DNA of 64,000 bases from Pyrenula massariospora (Eukaryota; Ascomycota; Eurotiomycetes; Pyrenulales; Pyrenulaceae). The notes below the pieces were generated by a model. That model searched no databases. It was not told the origin of the DNA and was given only the letters and a program-made list of their open reading frames with translations. A program made the translations under genes and the position numbers. The DNA is taken from the NCBI GenBank assembly GCA_021030905.1, contig JAGFMI010000019.1, forward strand, positions 372,001-436,000, read 5' to 3'. Shown one piece after another: positions 1-11,732 of the stretch (the first letter of the stretch is position 1; every line of letters begins with the position of its first letter).

Positions 1-763
1 GAGATGACCGAGGTACACTAGTAGCAGGTATGATTCTTACTAATTTCTTAATCATACAAGTAATGGAAGAGATGATTTCCTATGATAAAAGATCTCTCTG
101 ACTTTAGTTTACCTCATCGACGCTGGAGCTGTCTCCGCTCTGCTGGTATGTTGGCTCTAGCCCACCAAGAAAGATGGCGTTCAAGCGCCAAGGGAAGTAA
201 AGTCTGCCTCAAGCTCACCGTGTTCTCGGCTCGAGGTGAGGACACTTTACGCTGGCAAGCCTCATGCCCGCGTCGCGCGAGGCGCGGGTGGGAGCTCGAT
301 AATTTCGCAGAATTAGGCTGAGAGGCGCCTTGAATCAGCCTCGAGATCTTGACCAGGTACTTGGGTGTGACTGAATAAGCAAGACCTCCTGGATATGTTG
401 TACCGATATGGAAGTCTAATGAGACAACTGCTTATCTGCTAAGAGGTGGCCGTCGTGCTAACTTACAACCGTTCTCCAGAAACGGGAGCAGGCAGGGTGG
501 ATGCATATACGATGCCTAAGCCATCATCTGCGTTCAATAACGGCTCAACCACAGGCGCGATTCTCTGCCACTGTGATAGATAGCCACCGTTTGCTCGCCG
601 ACTATCTCGATCTTCAAAATGCCACTCACATCGTTTGCAGCCTTGGCTGCTCCCACCGGTGAAGACTGTGCTGCGCGTGCTAAGCAGCTTCTTAAACAGC
701 CTGCTATTCCTCCAGGTTCCTTTCGGCGTCAACCTGCCTTTTCACTTGAGTTATTTGAGACCG
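1..763. other. Left-edge intergenic region
   Basis: No coding signal was found on either strand that resembles a known family. Short open frames exist (for example 82-321 +), but they have no recognisable protein features. The right part is presumably the promoter and 5' leader of the ankyrin gene that starts at 764. Confidence 0.5.
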
Positions 764-2938
764 ATGGATCCAGGATCAATTACTGGCTTGATTACGTTCG
801 CGAGTAGCTGCAGCAACACTTTGGCTCAAACGATCAAAACTGTGTACCAGGCGCCAGATGAGATCATATCTTTGCACAATGAGATAAGTGATCTCAAGCT
901 AGTGTTGGCCGAGTATAATAGTTTGCGACCAGGTGGAACCGACGCTTGCCGAGTGAATCCGGAGTTCGACAAAACGTTTGAAAATTGCCTTCAGCGAGTA
1001 GGCGATACTTTCTCTGAATTATCAGCCTTGACCAGCATCTTGTTCACCGAAAATCCAGATGGGAGTCGACGTTTCAAGCGTCATGCCTGGCTGCGCAAGA
1101 GGAATACTGCAATAAGGATCCATGCGAAGCTAGTCAATGTGAGAAGGAACTTACGTGACCTCATGAGTATTCAAAGTGACCATCGGTTGAACAAAATCGA
1201 AGTACGCCTGGAGTCGCTTCAAGGTTTCCTCCCCAACAATGATTCCTCGGAGTGGCCGGCCAAAACTCCACAGACGAGCCCAGTGCTAAACACGACCAAC
1301 TGCGTACCAACTTCGTTCACAGTAACTGCTTACACGCGGCCATCATGCAATCTTCAATGCCGATGCTCGTGCCACGTGAGGTACAGATTTATAAACTCAC
1401 CGATCCTAGGACGGCTCCTAGGAAACATATTCGTCGGTTATGCAGGCTTGCCTGCCGTGGGCTCGGTTTGCAATGTAACGTCCTGTGCTTCATCCGCAGT
1501 TCGCTCATTGCGGATTGCATATGCCTTTCCTTCATGGTTTTTTCAACAGTCAATTGAAGTGGTACTTGGTGCCAATTACATGGGAGAGCCGGAGTTTAAT
1601 CTTAAACTCCGGAACCGAAGGGACTATCTTTCCGAGCATAGCATGTTTCAATTAGCCCGCGGCGGCAAGATTGATGAAATGAAGGAAAGACTCTCACAAG
1701 GTCTCGCTTCGCCCAACGACATAAGCCATCACGGAGGAAAGACAGCTTTTGATGTAAGTATTGCGGCTTCTTTCGACCAGTAGGAGATATCAATAAAAAA
1801 ATCGAATTGAAAGTCTAACGACTTGCGCAGTGGGCACTGCAACGCGCTAGAAAAAGCACGGACCTCGGTCCCTGCCAGCTGCTTATAAGCGCTGGTGCAG
1901 ATTTGGATATGGAGGATGATTATGGCAGGTACAGAACACGGCTTTTGAATTCGGCATGACTATTTACCGTGGCCTAGTACCGATGTCAAAAATGCTTCGC
2001 AACTCATGCTTACCAGCCCGCATTTGAGTGTACGGCAAGGCCTGACAGCATTGCTTAGTCAGATTGACATTCCATCCCTCTGGAATTTTTCAACTCTTCA
2101 CAAGATAGTGCTTGGGTTGGTTCCACTAGATGTTACCCAAGAAGTTCGTAAGCCTGCCTATCGGTCGCAAGTTAACCTCACAGATATCCAAAACCGTACT
2201 GCTCTTCACTGGGCAGCTTATCTTGGAAAATCAGATGCTCTAAAAGTCCTCATTCTTGCAGGAGCAAACCCTCTATTAATCGATGTGGAGGGCCGCTCAC
2301 CACTACATTTCGCTGTCGTTTCAGGAAACCAGGATTGCGTTGAGACTCTTCTCTTAGCTAAAGCCCGAGTTAATCTTCGAGATAAGCGAGGTGACGATCC
2401 AATGCTCGTAGCTGCCTGGGCAAACGATAATCCGGATATTGTTCGGCTTCTGACTGGCTCTGGTGCGAATGTCATGACCCGAAATAAGGGCAATGTGACG
2501 CCGTTGCAGTCTGCTGCCGCCCTCAATCATAGTAAGAACATGGATGCTTTTATCGCGGCTGGAGCAGCTGTCGATGCATATGACGCAAATGGTGACACGG
2601 CCCTTTTTGAGACTGTGTACTACGGCTGTCCCGAGGCGATGGAAGTCCTTCTCCGATATCCGATTGACCACGCTCACCATAACAAAAGAGGATGGACGAT
2701 ATTGCATGTCCTCGCATTATACGGCACAGTGAAGATGGTGGAGCGACTTCTTCCACATATCAGAAACGTCGATGTCTGGTGGACGGACGCGGATGGCAGG
2801 ACAGCAATGGATGCACTAAAAGGTCGTCTCATGACTGATGATGAATTCCAGCTATCATTTAATAAATTCTGCGACAGATTAACTCGAGAGAGAGATGACA
2901 GTAGTGAGGATGGCTTTGAAAGCGCAGTCGAATTTTAA
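764..2938 (+). CDS. HeLo-like (fungal STAND N-terminal) domain protein with C-terminal ankyrin repeats
   Basis: This three-exon gene is inferred as 764-1753, 1831-1928 and 1978-2938, giving 682 residues. The start is set at 764 because MDPGSITGLI matches the usual opening of fungal STAND N-terminal domains; the upstream in-frame ATG at 635 would add a non-conserved leader. Intron 1 has a GTAAGT donor and a CTAACG branch site, and intron 2 a GTACAG donor; both joins restore frame. Residues 1 to about 130 are the helical HeLo-like domain (APDEIISLHNEISDLK). A Cys-rich middle segment (CNLQCRCSCHVRYRF) follows, as in many fungal ankyrin proteins. Ankyrin-type repeats run from about 300 to the end, with clear TALHWAA, SPLHFAV and TPLQSAA units. 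The family is thought to act in intracellular signalling or non-self recognition. The exact role is unknown, and no NACHT or NB-ARC ATPase lies between the two ends. Confidence 0.85.
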
Positions 2939-4196
2939 GATCTTTCTGGGGCGCTTTGATGGCTAGGGTTAAGTGCCTTTATCGGTTTTTTGATTTCTCT
3001 TCGTCGTCGGGATATTTTGAGAAAGGGTATCGTTCTTTCATGACAAGCAAAATAACATGACTCCACTACCATTCTTTTGCTCAGCATAGCGGACCAGCTG
3101 AGCCATATGTAGCATTGCTTATAATAAGCTTTCTCATCGCAAACTATGCAAAGATGTGCTACATAAGACGGATGGGCTCGGCGCAGCTGCAAGAGGCTAA
3201 TTAGCAGTTATCGATAGGTGACGTCCAGATAAATGAGAAGCCGCTTCATCGTCGTTCCAAAGCAGAGTGAAGTCGGTCGAGGGGTGAATATGTAGAAGAA
3301 CGTGAAAGTGATGCAGATTTGCGGGTCATTGATGCGGGGCAAAACTTGTGCGACCCTTCCGTCACCTAGCCTTGATTCTAAATCTCTTAAGCCGCTGAGA
3401 GCGAAGGCGCCCTAGATCGGCGACAATCCAAGCTCATGGAGATACTCAATTGTCCCAATATTTGTTGACACCTTTCACTCGTACCCGCCGTGAGCTAGAG
3501 ACGCATCGACCCCCCCACTTATAAATGAAATCCAGGGAGACCGTATCTTGACTTAGGAATATACAAGGAGAACGACTAGATTATAAAAAGTTAGACTCGA
3601 TAGTAAGAACTAGAGAAACAACTGAATTTTGATGCATAGATAATGGGGAGTCTCCGCGCGTGCATTAGGTGGATACGAAGATGAAAGCCTCGTCATGCCA
3701 GCAATCAGGCTCAAGGTAGTCGGATGAAAGATAGCAACCTTACTACAACCTACCAAATCCGGAAACGAACTGAAGAAAATGCCATCAATTCCGTAGCGTA
3801 GAGGGAAACGATAACGCTAGGAAATGTTATTAGGATTTCGTTGTTGCAAGGCATCGAAAATCACTTCAGGTCAAGCCTTCCGCCTTCTCATACAATTTTG
3901 TGACAGCAAATTCGTGAAGTCAAGGAGCCTGCTTTACATCTGGCTTCTTTTCAGGCGGTCTACTGCGGCACAGCTAGGATAACCCGCTAAATATATCACC
4001 AAAGCGATTTTTTATAATGTTCAAAAATCCAAAATGAAGATAACAAGAACACCAAGTATAAGGAGAAGCTGAATGGGGATCTATAGACTGTCGGAATCTC
4101 TACTCTCATCATACCAAGCTTCGAATTCTGGATGGCCTCTTTCTGAAAATTGCATGCCCTTTTCCACTCTACTATACGCACAAGAAAGCCACCTCT
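2939..4196. other. Intergenic region, no gene seen
   Basis: About 1.26 kb between the ankyrin gene and the membrane pseudogene, which converge here. Open frames are short and lack protein-like character. Nothing repetitive or structured stands out. Confidence 0.5.
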
Positions 4197-6236
4197 TCAA
4201 TACCGCTGGTTCGGCTCCACGGTGGTGTAATTCCTCTTTTTTAAGCCCGGATCACGTTGGAAGACCATCTCCACAGAGCCGCTATCATTTACGCGGAGAT
4301 TGATCGGCTCACCAAAGGTTGATAAAGTCTCCGCACCAACGCTGGTCCCCGAAAGATGCTCAGGCTGCCTTGAGTTGAGTGCCAACATTACGATGTCCCC
4401 AATGGAATGCCAACTGTCGGCGGATCGACCAGAGACGAAGATATAGAGCAGGTACACAGAGACGACTAGACTGTATATCCCTAACACCACAAGGGAGAGC
4501 TGGACAGGTATCGTTGAAGTGTCGTATCCGTAGCCTTCTAGAAATTCCTGAACAGAAAATTGGGCTAGAGAGGCTGGATCGGTCCAATTGCCAGTAGCAT
4601 ACACGTAAATGTTGTCGTATTGATCTCGATATCTAGTCTCTTCTAGATAATCTGAAATTGCAATGCGCTGCTCGGGACTCACGTCCGGATCCTCTGAGGC
4701 GTTCGTCAGGATGAGGGATGCTGGATCAGAAAAGTCGCTAGGAGGGAGAGGTCCAGCGTTAGATAGAGCAAGAGCTAGAGCCGAGCTTGTCGCAGTCAAT
4801 GCGTTGGCAAGATCTTTCCTTAACAAGCTGCTTGCATTGAGGAAGAGGCTTGTAACTCTTTCCGCCAGATTCGGACTTATGGGGACGACTCTGCCGGAAT
4901 CTTTGTTTTTTTCGCCGCTCTCTCGAGACCAATCAACTGTCTGGGTACTAAGCGTGAAATTTGTCAAGGTCGTTGCCCACCGTGCAGAAATGGTGCAGGC
5001 ATATAGATCAAAACCTTCACCTGGAATTAATTGTCTGTAACTATTCTCAAATGTCCCTTCAAGGATTATTAAAAGTGAGTAATTTGGTGTAGGCGCTTCG
5101 ATCCAAGTTATCAAGCCGAATTCGTTTTGTAAAGTAGAATTTGCGAAATTTCGGTCTGACCTCTGGCACGAGCTCGTGCTATTTGGAAGCATGCAAGCCC
5201 ACGCAACTAGCCCTTCAAGGTCTAGGCTTTGATTTCCGAATGATACATAATCTACATTTAGATTTATATCTGCACTCGCATTATGAATACAGCTCTGCTG
5301 CACGTACGGCTGGAGTGATGATGTATGGCGGATAACTGAATCGCGTCTGGTCTTGTGTAGAGAGTCTGGGCTTGCTAAGGCGTATGCAGCTGACTGAGCT
5401 GGTAGTGTAGAGTTCCATGTCAAAGAGAGCTGATCAGCGCCTGTCTCATAACTTCGCGAGGATAATGTCCGGCTCTCCAGCATACGCGAGCCCTGTAGCC
5501 CAGATATTTCGAAAAGCCTTGTCTCATAAGGATTCTCGTTCAAACGCTCATCCATTACATCACTGCTACCTAGGCCATACGTAAGTTGAGGGAGCGATTC
5601 TCGAAATGAGTTTTCATTCCTGTGACCTCGGTTAAATAAGAAGCAGTAAGTTCAGAAGTACTCGCATGAGGGACCAATAAGAGCCGCTAGAATGACAGTT
5701 AAAGCAATCAAAAAAGCTGTTATTATTCTGCGACTTCTGTGACAGTGGCTGGCGGTCAAAGCTCCCCATAATTCTAACGACTAGAGATATAAAATATCCT
5801 TTATTCGGTGTGGTCCGAGAAAGCAACCGAGGGACAACGGGCTTGAAGCAAGATTCTGCTGCCTTATGATGCTCAGGGAGATCGCAGCTAGAGATGCTTG
5901 CATGATTGCTTCTAATAACTTAGCGGCGAATTGAATAGCTGTTGTAGCTGTTGTATTTATGTTGCCAATATAAGTTCGGTGGACATTGATGATCATCAGG
6001 CCAAAAGCTGCAGTTAGTGGCAGAATGTGGATTAGGGAATTGATTCCAGCATGTCTTCGACTTTTAAAGAGGGCAACTTTTCGAGCTTCTTTGGGTGCAT
6101 TCCATTTTGTAGTAAGAAGTAAGTTGTCGAGGCGGAGGCTGCGTAACACAACATAGATGGACTGCACAAAAATACATGAGATTCTTGAACTGAACAACGA
6201 CGCTGATATACTTGGTACTAGCACTTTCGGCAGCAT
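4197..6236 (-). pseudogene. Fungal multi-TM membrane protein, interrupted by two in-frame stops
   Basis: A single frame of 680 codons runs from 6236 down to 4197 and is broken only by TAG at 5781-5783 and TGA at 5652-5654. The N-terminal part carries SRRHAGINSLIHILPL, then QFAAKLLEA and a hydrophobic stretch ending in LIALTVILAALIGPS. The C-terminal part carries a last TM segment (VQLSLVVLGIYSLVVSVYLLYIF) followed by WHSIGDIVMLALNSRQPE and STFGEPINLRV. From memory, this order is typical of a widespread uncharacterised Pezizomycotina membrane family. The luminal part is rich in N-glycosylation sequons. In the family the segment around the first stop reads like SYLW-S-E-W, so TAG probably replaces a tryptophan TGG. 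Around the second stop, a 42-nt in-frame intron (GTACTT...CACAG) could remove it, but the first stop has no credible intron. Alternatively this is a functional gene with unusual splicing. The true start is uncertain. Confidence 0.6.
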
Positions 6237-8077
6237 TGTGTTCCTGGTAAATTCCTTGTCCTACGAGCACTAACGTCAGTAAAAGTATTGGGAAGGACAT
6301 GAGAAATTTATCACTTTCCCCAAATTCAGGCTGAATATTCGTGCATAGGAGCCTTAAACATCAGATCCGGATTAAGCTGTGTCTTCCTCAGCTTGCTGCA
6401 GTTCTCGAGGCTAGCCCCAATAATGAATCAGGTTTGGCCAATATAGCCAATCGATTCCTTTACTTTCACTCAATGATTGGCATAGCCAAGCAAAATGACC
6501 CGAAATCTGCCCCACCTGAACGCTGTGAAGCGACATGTTTGATGCATATAAAGTCTTCCCGGGAAGAAAATTGTCCCCACACTTACGCAGAGGGGCAATC
6601 GTGGCTACCAGCCTCAGCTTGGCTGAAGCTTTGGTCTGACCCATGCAAGCGGGTAATTTTCCAGGGAGATGGATATACCCAGGTTACGGAAGTGGCTAGC
6701 GAAAACGGCTCAGTGGGAACAGGCAATTCCATTGACACTGACCTGCTCAGTTCTGGCTCATGGAACTCGGATTGCAGCAGTTTCAGAAATTTCCAAAAGC
6801 AAGCATATTTTTGATAGTATAATTAGAGCTAGACGTGGTTTTGTGTCTGCTGAATCAAATACTGGGTAGCCTCACGTTGCAAGATCTATCGAAATCTATT
6901 GCTACCTTTTACCCATTTCTGTCCAAGTTGAAGATGCAGGACTGGCACCGGCTCAGTATAGTTCCTGTTTCGCGAATAAATTCTGTTGACCGCTTTTGAG
7001 TCTTAGTGATCTTTCTGGAGGCTTTGATTGTGCTAATAACATGTGACAAGTTGGAGCAAAGTGGTGCGACGTGGCATCGGCCTTATGTTCGCCTCACAAC
7101 GAACTCACATGTATGTATGTACTTTTTATAAACAATTCGTGCAAGGTTTTGGATCACCTGCAAGGACTAAGAACTATCATGCTGACAGCGTCGGAACCCT
7201 AGCTAACGAAATGCCCTTGAGAAACAGCCTCTTTCATGCGTACTACATTGAGCGAGAGTTCTTATCAATTCAACCCAATCGAATGCATTTTAAGAGTTGC
7301 AGGTGACACCGGCGATACATAATTAAATCATGAGATGTTCGTTCAGCATTTGTATGGAGCGCAGTCTACCCCGTAGTAAGAAAGCTTCCTTTATTGTCGC
7401 ACCTGCATGCCCATTGTAACGATTGCTTCAAGCTCCCAGGTGCTTTATCTGCCATGCTTAAAGTCTAGTGCAAAGGTTAAAGTTTGTGTAAAGAGACTAT
7501 AAAGAAGTTTCACTTACCTTTATCGATTATTCTGCTGTAAATATCACTGGTTTTTAATCCGGATCAATTGTCCCGTGTCTGGGATAGCACGATTCAAGTA
7601 GGTTTAATACGGCTGCTCCTACATTCATAGAAAAAAACAGGGTCATTTGTACCAAGATGGTAATCATCCAAAGTATTTTGAATAGGAATTTGCTGTGCAC
7701 AGTAAATTGGCTGAAACCTCCCATATAAGTTTTCAGGAAACTTCCTGGACCCGGTTAGAGTCACATATACAACAACGAACGTCCTGACTGCTATCTAGGA
7801 TCGTAGTTCCCTCCTTGAAAGAAGAGCTGTGACGATTGGCGTGTAAGTTGTTGTGATCGATACTCTTTCGATATTGTGAACTAAGCAACCTGCAGTGAAT
7901 CACGTCTTCGTTTACCGGGTACAAGTCCTTCACAGATGTACTAGCCGTATATTGGAAGCATTGCCGTGACCGAAATCCATTTCTCAACGAACAGCTCAAA
8001 ATCCCTCGACTATAATTCCTGACTTTTGAATCGCTGCAACGTCCAAAATAGCACGATCAGATTCAACGCGAGCCGCC
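6237..8077. other. Gene-poor region
   Basis: About 1.8 kb without a convincing gene. The longest open frames (6341-6814 + and 7043-7306 +) have no recognisable motif, no hydrophobic or low-complexity pattern and no clear splice partners. Composition is moderately AT-rich compared with the housekeeping segments. Confidence 0.45.
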
Positions 8078-8862
8078 ATGCCGGAAGAACCGTCCAATAC
8101 AGCTACTCTACCAGACCTGGAGGCTGAATCTTTGTGTCCTGACTGGGTGTGGTCAAATAATTCAAACGTCCAGTAAGTTCCACCGGGGAATGACATGTCC
8201 CAGGTATTTGAGCGTGCTAAGTCTCCTGTAGCGCGGCTAAAGACCGAGGATGGTTCACCGACTACGTGCCCTTTGAGTCGACCGTAGGTGGTCTTGTCTT
8301 CTCTATTAGCATGAAGGTCGAAGGCCTTGGCACAGTCGATCTACCGGTCAAACGAAAGCCAAAATGTAGTGGGGCAGATGCTCACGGTGTTCTCCGGCTT
8401 GTCAACGTCCTGCACGTACCCTCTGCCCGATGCAACATCGTCGGAAATCCGATATTGGAGGATCATAATGTCCAAACAAGTTTCGGCGGGGATTCGAAAG
8501 GTAGTATAATCGAAAAGAATGGAAAGAAAACTGCCTATTTCGATCCGAGGAGCCCGCTATTCTTGGTCAAGTTGAGCGGGCCTCCAGTTGGTCCCCAGGT
8601 CGGACCTCATGCCATCCAGAATGGAGGGCTCTACTACATAAACGTCCGCTGGACAGATTCGGAGCGGCAGAGGTGGATAGCGTGGAAAGATAGCATGGCT
8701 TCTTCCGGGGATGCATATACTTTAGAGGAGAGGGACTGGCTCAAAAAGCACTACAGGGGCGAATTCCATTTTCTTCAGTCTTTCTGGTTGAAGATACATG
8801 AGGATGAAGACCGCGAAGAGGGTAGGAGAATCATGCGGGCTTTGATGCAACAAGATGAATAG
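8078..8862 (+). CDS. Small protein with a copia Pol-type (TNT 1-94-like) beta-barrel domain, catalytic Asp lost
   Basis: Two exons are inferred, 8078-8172 and 8232-8862, giving 241 residues. The intron has a GTAAGT donor and a TGTAG acceptor, and the join rebuilds the continuous motif SNNSNVHAAKDRGWFTDYVP. Residues about 22-125 follow the pattern of the beta-barrel/retropepsin region of copia-type Pol: a W-then-DSGAS-like position, WFTDY, then VEGLGTVDLPV and the hallmark LVNVLHVPSARCNIVG. Where an active protease has DSGA, this protein has WSNNSN, so the catalytic aspartate is absent. The C-terminal part is highly charged (EDEDREEGRRIM). There is no gag, integrase, reverse transcriptase or LTR nearby, so this looks like a stand-alone fungal gene derived from or sharing that fold rather than a live element. 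The function is unknown. Confidence 0.75.
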
Positions 8863-9063
8863 ATCACGGGAGCATGTAGGGTGTGTTGATGTTTGTGAGA
8901 GGGTCGATAAGACGGCGTTGGGCGGGTTGAGCAAATCAAAGCCAGGCACGCAATAATGGTATTCTGGATATGGTCTTCAAGCGAGCGCCAAGAGCGGAGA
9001 TTCTTAGCGTAGAAACCCAAGGAGAATTGCAAATATTTGTGCACCTGCCTCCAACGAGAGAAA

Positions 9064-9801
9064 ATGGGATCAGTAGCTCATGAACCGCTCCCACGCCGTC
9101 TCAGATCCCTCTCACGCATCACCAACGAGACCAAAATTCAAGTCTCCCTCTCCCTCGACGGCGGAGCTCTCCTTGCCTTCGAAGCAACACCAAGCTTCCC
9201 CACTGCCCGTCCCTCCAACACTGACCTAGCTATCCCCCTCCCCACCCGCCGCCATGCCACCCAAATCACGCCGACCCAGCAGATCGCCCTCGACACCGGC
9301 ATCGGCTTCCTCGACCACATGCTACACGCTCTCGCAAAGCACGCCGGCTGGTCCCTCGCCATCCGCGCCATCGGCGACCTCTACATCGACGACCACCACA
9401 CCGCCGAGGACGTCTTCCTCGCCCTCGGCTCCGCCTACTCTGCCGCGCTCGGCCCCCGCAGCTCGCTCGTGCGCTTCGGTCGCGGCGACGCGCCGCTGGA
9501 CGAGGCGCTCAGCTGGGCGGTGATCGATCTGTCGAACCGGCCGTTCAGCGTGATCGATCTTGGCTTTACGCGCGAGAAGATTGGGGATCTGAGCACGGAG
9601 ATGCTGACGCATGGGCTGCAGAGTTGGAGCCAGGCGGCTGGGGTGACGTTGCATGTTAAGTGTGTGTACGGGGAGAATGATCATCATCGGGCGGAGAGCG
9701 CGTTCAAGGCGCTGGCGGTCGCTGTGAGGACGGCGAGTGAGAGAAGGGTTGGGGGGACGGTGGGGAGCGGGGATGTGGTTAGTACGAAGGGTGTGCTCTG
9801 A
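9064..9801 (+). CDS. his3: Imidazoleglycerol-phosphate dehydratase (histidine biosynthesis)
   Basis: A single exon encodes 245 residues. The enzyme dehydrates imidazole-glycerol phosphate to imidazole-acetol phosphate in the cytosolic histidine pathway. Family signatures are clear: [16 protein letters not shown] at the N-terminus, [19 protein letters not shown], the metal-binding [15 protein letters not shown], and the second metal-binding [14 protein letters not shown]. The protein ends in STKGVL, the usual C-terminus. The first ATG in context is at 9064; an upstream codon at 9037 is not ATG. An insertion of about 30 residues rich in Pro and Thr follows the first strand, as in other Pezizomycotina orthologues. 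The coding strand is strongly C-rich up to about 9500 and G-rich afterwards. Confidence 0.96.
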   Translation: MGSVAHEPLPRRLRSLSRITNETKIQVSLSLDGGALLAFEATPSFPTARPSNTDLAIPLPTRRHATQITPTQQIALDTGIGFLDHMLHALAKHAGWSLAIRAIGDLYIDDHHTAEDVFLALGSAYSAALGPRSSLVRFGRGDAPLDEALSWAVIDLSNRPFSVIDLGFTREKIGDLSTEMLTHGLQSWSQAAGVTLHVKCVYGENDHHRAESAFKALAVAVRTASERRVGGTVGSGDVVSTKGVL

Positions 9802-10568
9802 AGAAGTATTTGAAGGGCGAGGAAAAGCATCTATGAAGTGTCCAGGACACTTCGGTCTGGATCGGAGAGCCAAGGGGATGTGAGATTTGGTCATCGCGTC
9901 CGCTCTGGGAGGGCTTGGATAACCCTGGACGGGCGAGGTGGAACGAGCCAGGACTGTTGAGGACCTTTCTGGCACCCATGGTTTGGCCAGCCATGATGGC
10001 TGGATATGCTTCGTCGAGCACGAAATTGACCCGCTGTGTATTGTAAGACAGCATGTCCGGTTGGTCACTTTGGCCTAGAGAAGCTTCATGATGAAGTGAA
10101 GATTGCCTCTAGAGACCACGGAGGGCACAATGGAAGATTCAATACTGTCAAATACTACACAGCATTGTATTGAGAAAGCCTCAACAGCTTCATGATGCTA
10201 TGCAAGCTGCAATCGCTGTAACGCAGATGTGCAGCTCTATCTTTGAATCAATCGCGAGGTTGTGAGAATTCTTATTCTCAAGATCTTGCGCCGGAGATGA
10301 CGGACTCGTGATCAGACGCGACATCACAGTCCTACATCCCCATTCCCAGTCGTAGCCTTCCAGCACATTGCTCTGGCGTGCTTAATATCTCAGCCACCGC
10401 GTTTTTCTTCATTCTCGCTCTGTCAATCAGGGTATCTCCAAATAACATTTCAAAATAGCCAACCTGTATCCCTTACACTATAACCACTACTCGTATGCTC
10501 TAGAATGCGTATACCAAAGGCATTCGCTCATGCAAGTGAATTAAATCTTCTCTGTCCTTTCAATCATG
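9802..10568. other. Convergent intergenic region between his3 and cenH3
   Basis: This is the 3' flank of both genes. Open frames on the minus strand (9779-10054) are short and antisense to the his3 end. No repeat or RNA gene was seen. Confidence 0.5.
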
Positions 10569-11141
10569 TTAGCCCACTCCTCCCCACGCGCCCCGTATTC
10601 TTCTGGCAAGCTGAATATCTTTCTGCATAATCGTGACTCTCTTTGCATGTATCGCGCAAAGATTTGTATCTTCAAATAGATGAACTAAAAAAGCTTCCGC
10701 TGCTTCCTGGAGCGCCTGAATGGCTTGGCTCTGCCATCGCATATCTCGCATTTCTTTAGTCGGAGGCAGAATAGACATGGCGATTTCGCGTACAAGACGC
10801 GCAAAAGGAAGTTTGAGAAGAAGAAGGTCGGTCGAGCGCTGGTATCTTCTGATCTCACGCAAAGCAATCGTGCCGGGTTTATAACGGTGCGGTTTTCGAT
10901 AGGGTAAAGGGTCACCAGCTGGACAGTTCCATTAGCAACCCCAGGTCTTGACGGCGTTGACGGCGTACTCACGCTGAATGTTCCGTTTCACAGGACTTCG
11001 ACCGAGTCCAGAAGATTGCGGTCTACTTCGACTCGAAGACGCAATGGTCTTTCCAGGCATAGTCTTACCACTGGTTCTGTTTGTTCGTGGTGTGACATTG
11101 CCACCACTTCGTCTTCTCGTGACCTGTTTTTGATTGGCCAT
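10569..11141 (-). CDS. cenH3: Centromeric histone H3 variant (CENP-A / CenH3)
   Basis: Two exons on the minus strand, 11141-10973 and 10918-10569, give 172 residues. The donor GTGAGT and acceptor TCCAG join in phase to give the histone H3 sequence [20 protein letters not shown]. The product replaces H3 in centromeric nucleosomes and directs kinetochore assembly. Exon 1 encodes a basic tail of about 60 residues rich in Ser, Arg and Thr that does not resemble the canonical H3 tail (no ARTKQTARKS). The fold domain contains [10 protein letters not shown], then a loop 1 longer than in canonical H3 ([14 protein letters not shown]), which is characteristic of CENP-A, followed by [19 protein letters not shown] and ends GAWGGVG. 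The Derlin gene diverges from the same upstream region. CENP-A identity is firm because of the divergent tail and the long loop 1. Confidence 0.95.
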
Positions 11142-11732
11142 GTCGCCGAGCAGTAGGAACAGAGAGGGTGTCGAAAAGTTAAAGTTCAAAATTGCAACGC
11201 GTCCGAATTCGTCTATTTCCGCCCGACGCGTCGCAAGGGTTGGTACATCCGCCGCGGGGAGCGCGGACCAGCTTAGGGAATTGAGAGCGTCCAAGTAGGT
11301 ACGTGACGGTGACAGAGGAAAATACGGTCGTGATTGAGGGTTGTGGGACTTACAATACGCGTCGTGTAAGTAAAGAGGTCATCTTTCCACCGCAAGTCAA
11401 TCAGTCTAAAATGATGGTGGCGGGAAACACCGGCCTCGACTACCCGGTGCGACCATGTCGCCGCAAAACACGCTGGTCCTAAAATGGAAGTATGGAAAGC
11501 AGCCAAATCGGGTTAGGTGATCTCAAGCTTGGCGTTCCGGAGAATCTAATCTTCCGTTGCAGATAACAAAATGGCAACATTTTGGCGGAGGCTTAGACAA
11601 AGAGATACAGCTGTCCTTCCATTTTCTTCCAGATTAGCCCAAAACATTCTTGAAAGTGGGCTTCGGAAGGGACAGCGACAGCTCTGTATTCATCAAGCCC
11701 ATTTCTTTACCTTCGCCGCTCAATCGCCCAGC
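11142..11732. promoter_or_regulatory. Divergent promoter region shared by cenH3 and the Derlin gene
   Basis: The 591 bp between the two start codons must carry 5' leaders and promoters for both genes. The part just upstream of each ATG is open in the adjoining reading frame (back to about 11294 for cenH3 and to an ATG at 11571 for Derlin), so alternative upstream starts cannot be excluded. No TATA box is obvious. Confidence 0.5.

Noticed and set aside
5612-5653. 42-nt intron as a rescue of the membrane pseudogene
   Set aside because: The intron could remove the second stop, but the first stop at 5781 has no suitable splice sites, so the gene is still broken.
6341-6814. 157-codon open frame
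   Set aside because: No recognisable motif, no signal peptide or TM, no splice context. It lies in a gene-poor stretch with similar random frames nearby.
8078-8862. Part of a full copia retrotransposon
   Set aside because: No LTR, primer-binding site, reverse transcriptase, RNase H or integrase sequence was found within several kb, and the catalytic Asp is missing.
9322-10068. 248-codon frame antisense to his3
   Set aside because: It mirrors the GC-rich his3 coding region, a well-known shadow effect; no independent motif.
11571-11732. Extended Derlin N-terminus from ATG 11571
   Set aside because: The 54 extra residues do not resemble Derlin N-termini, and the 11733 start gives the usual length.
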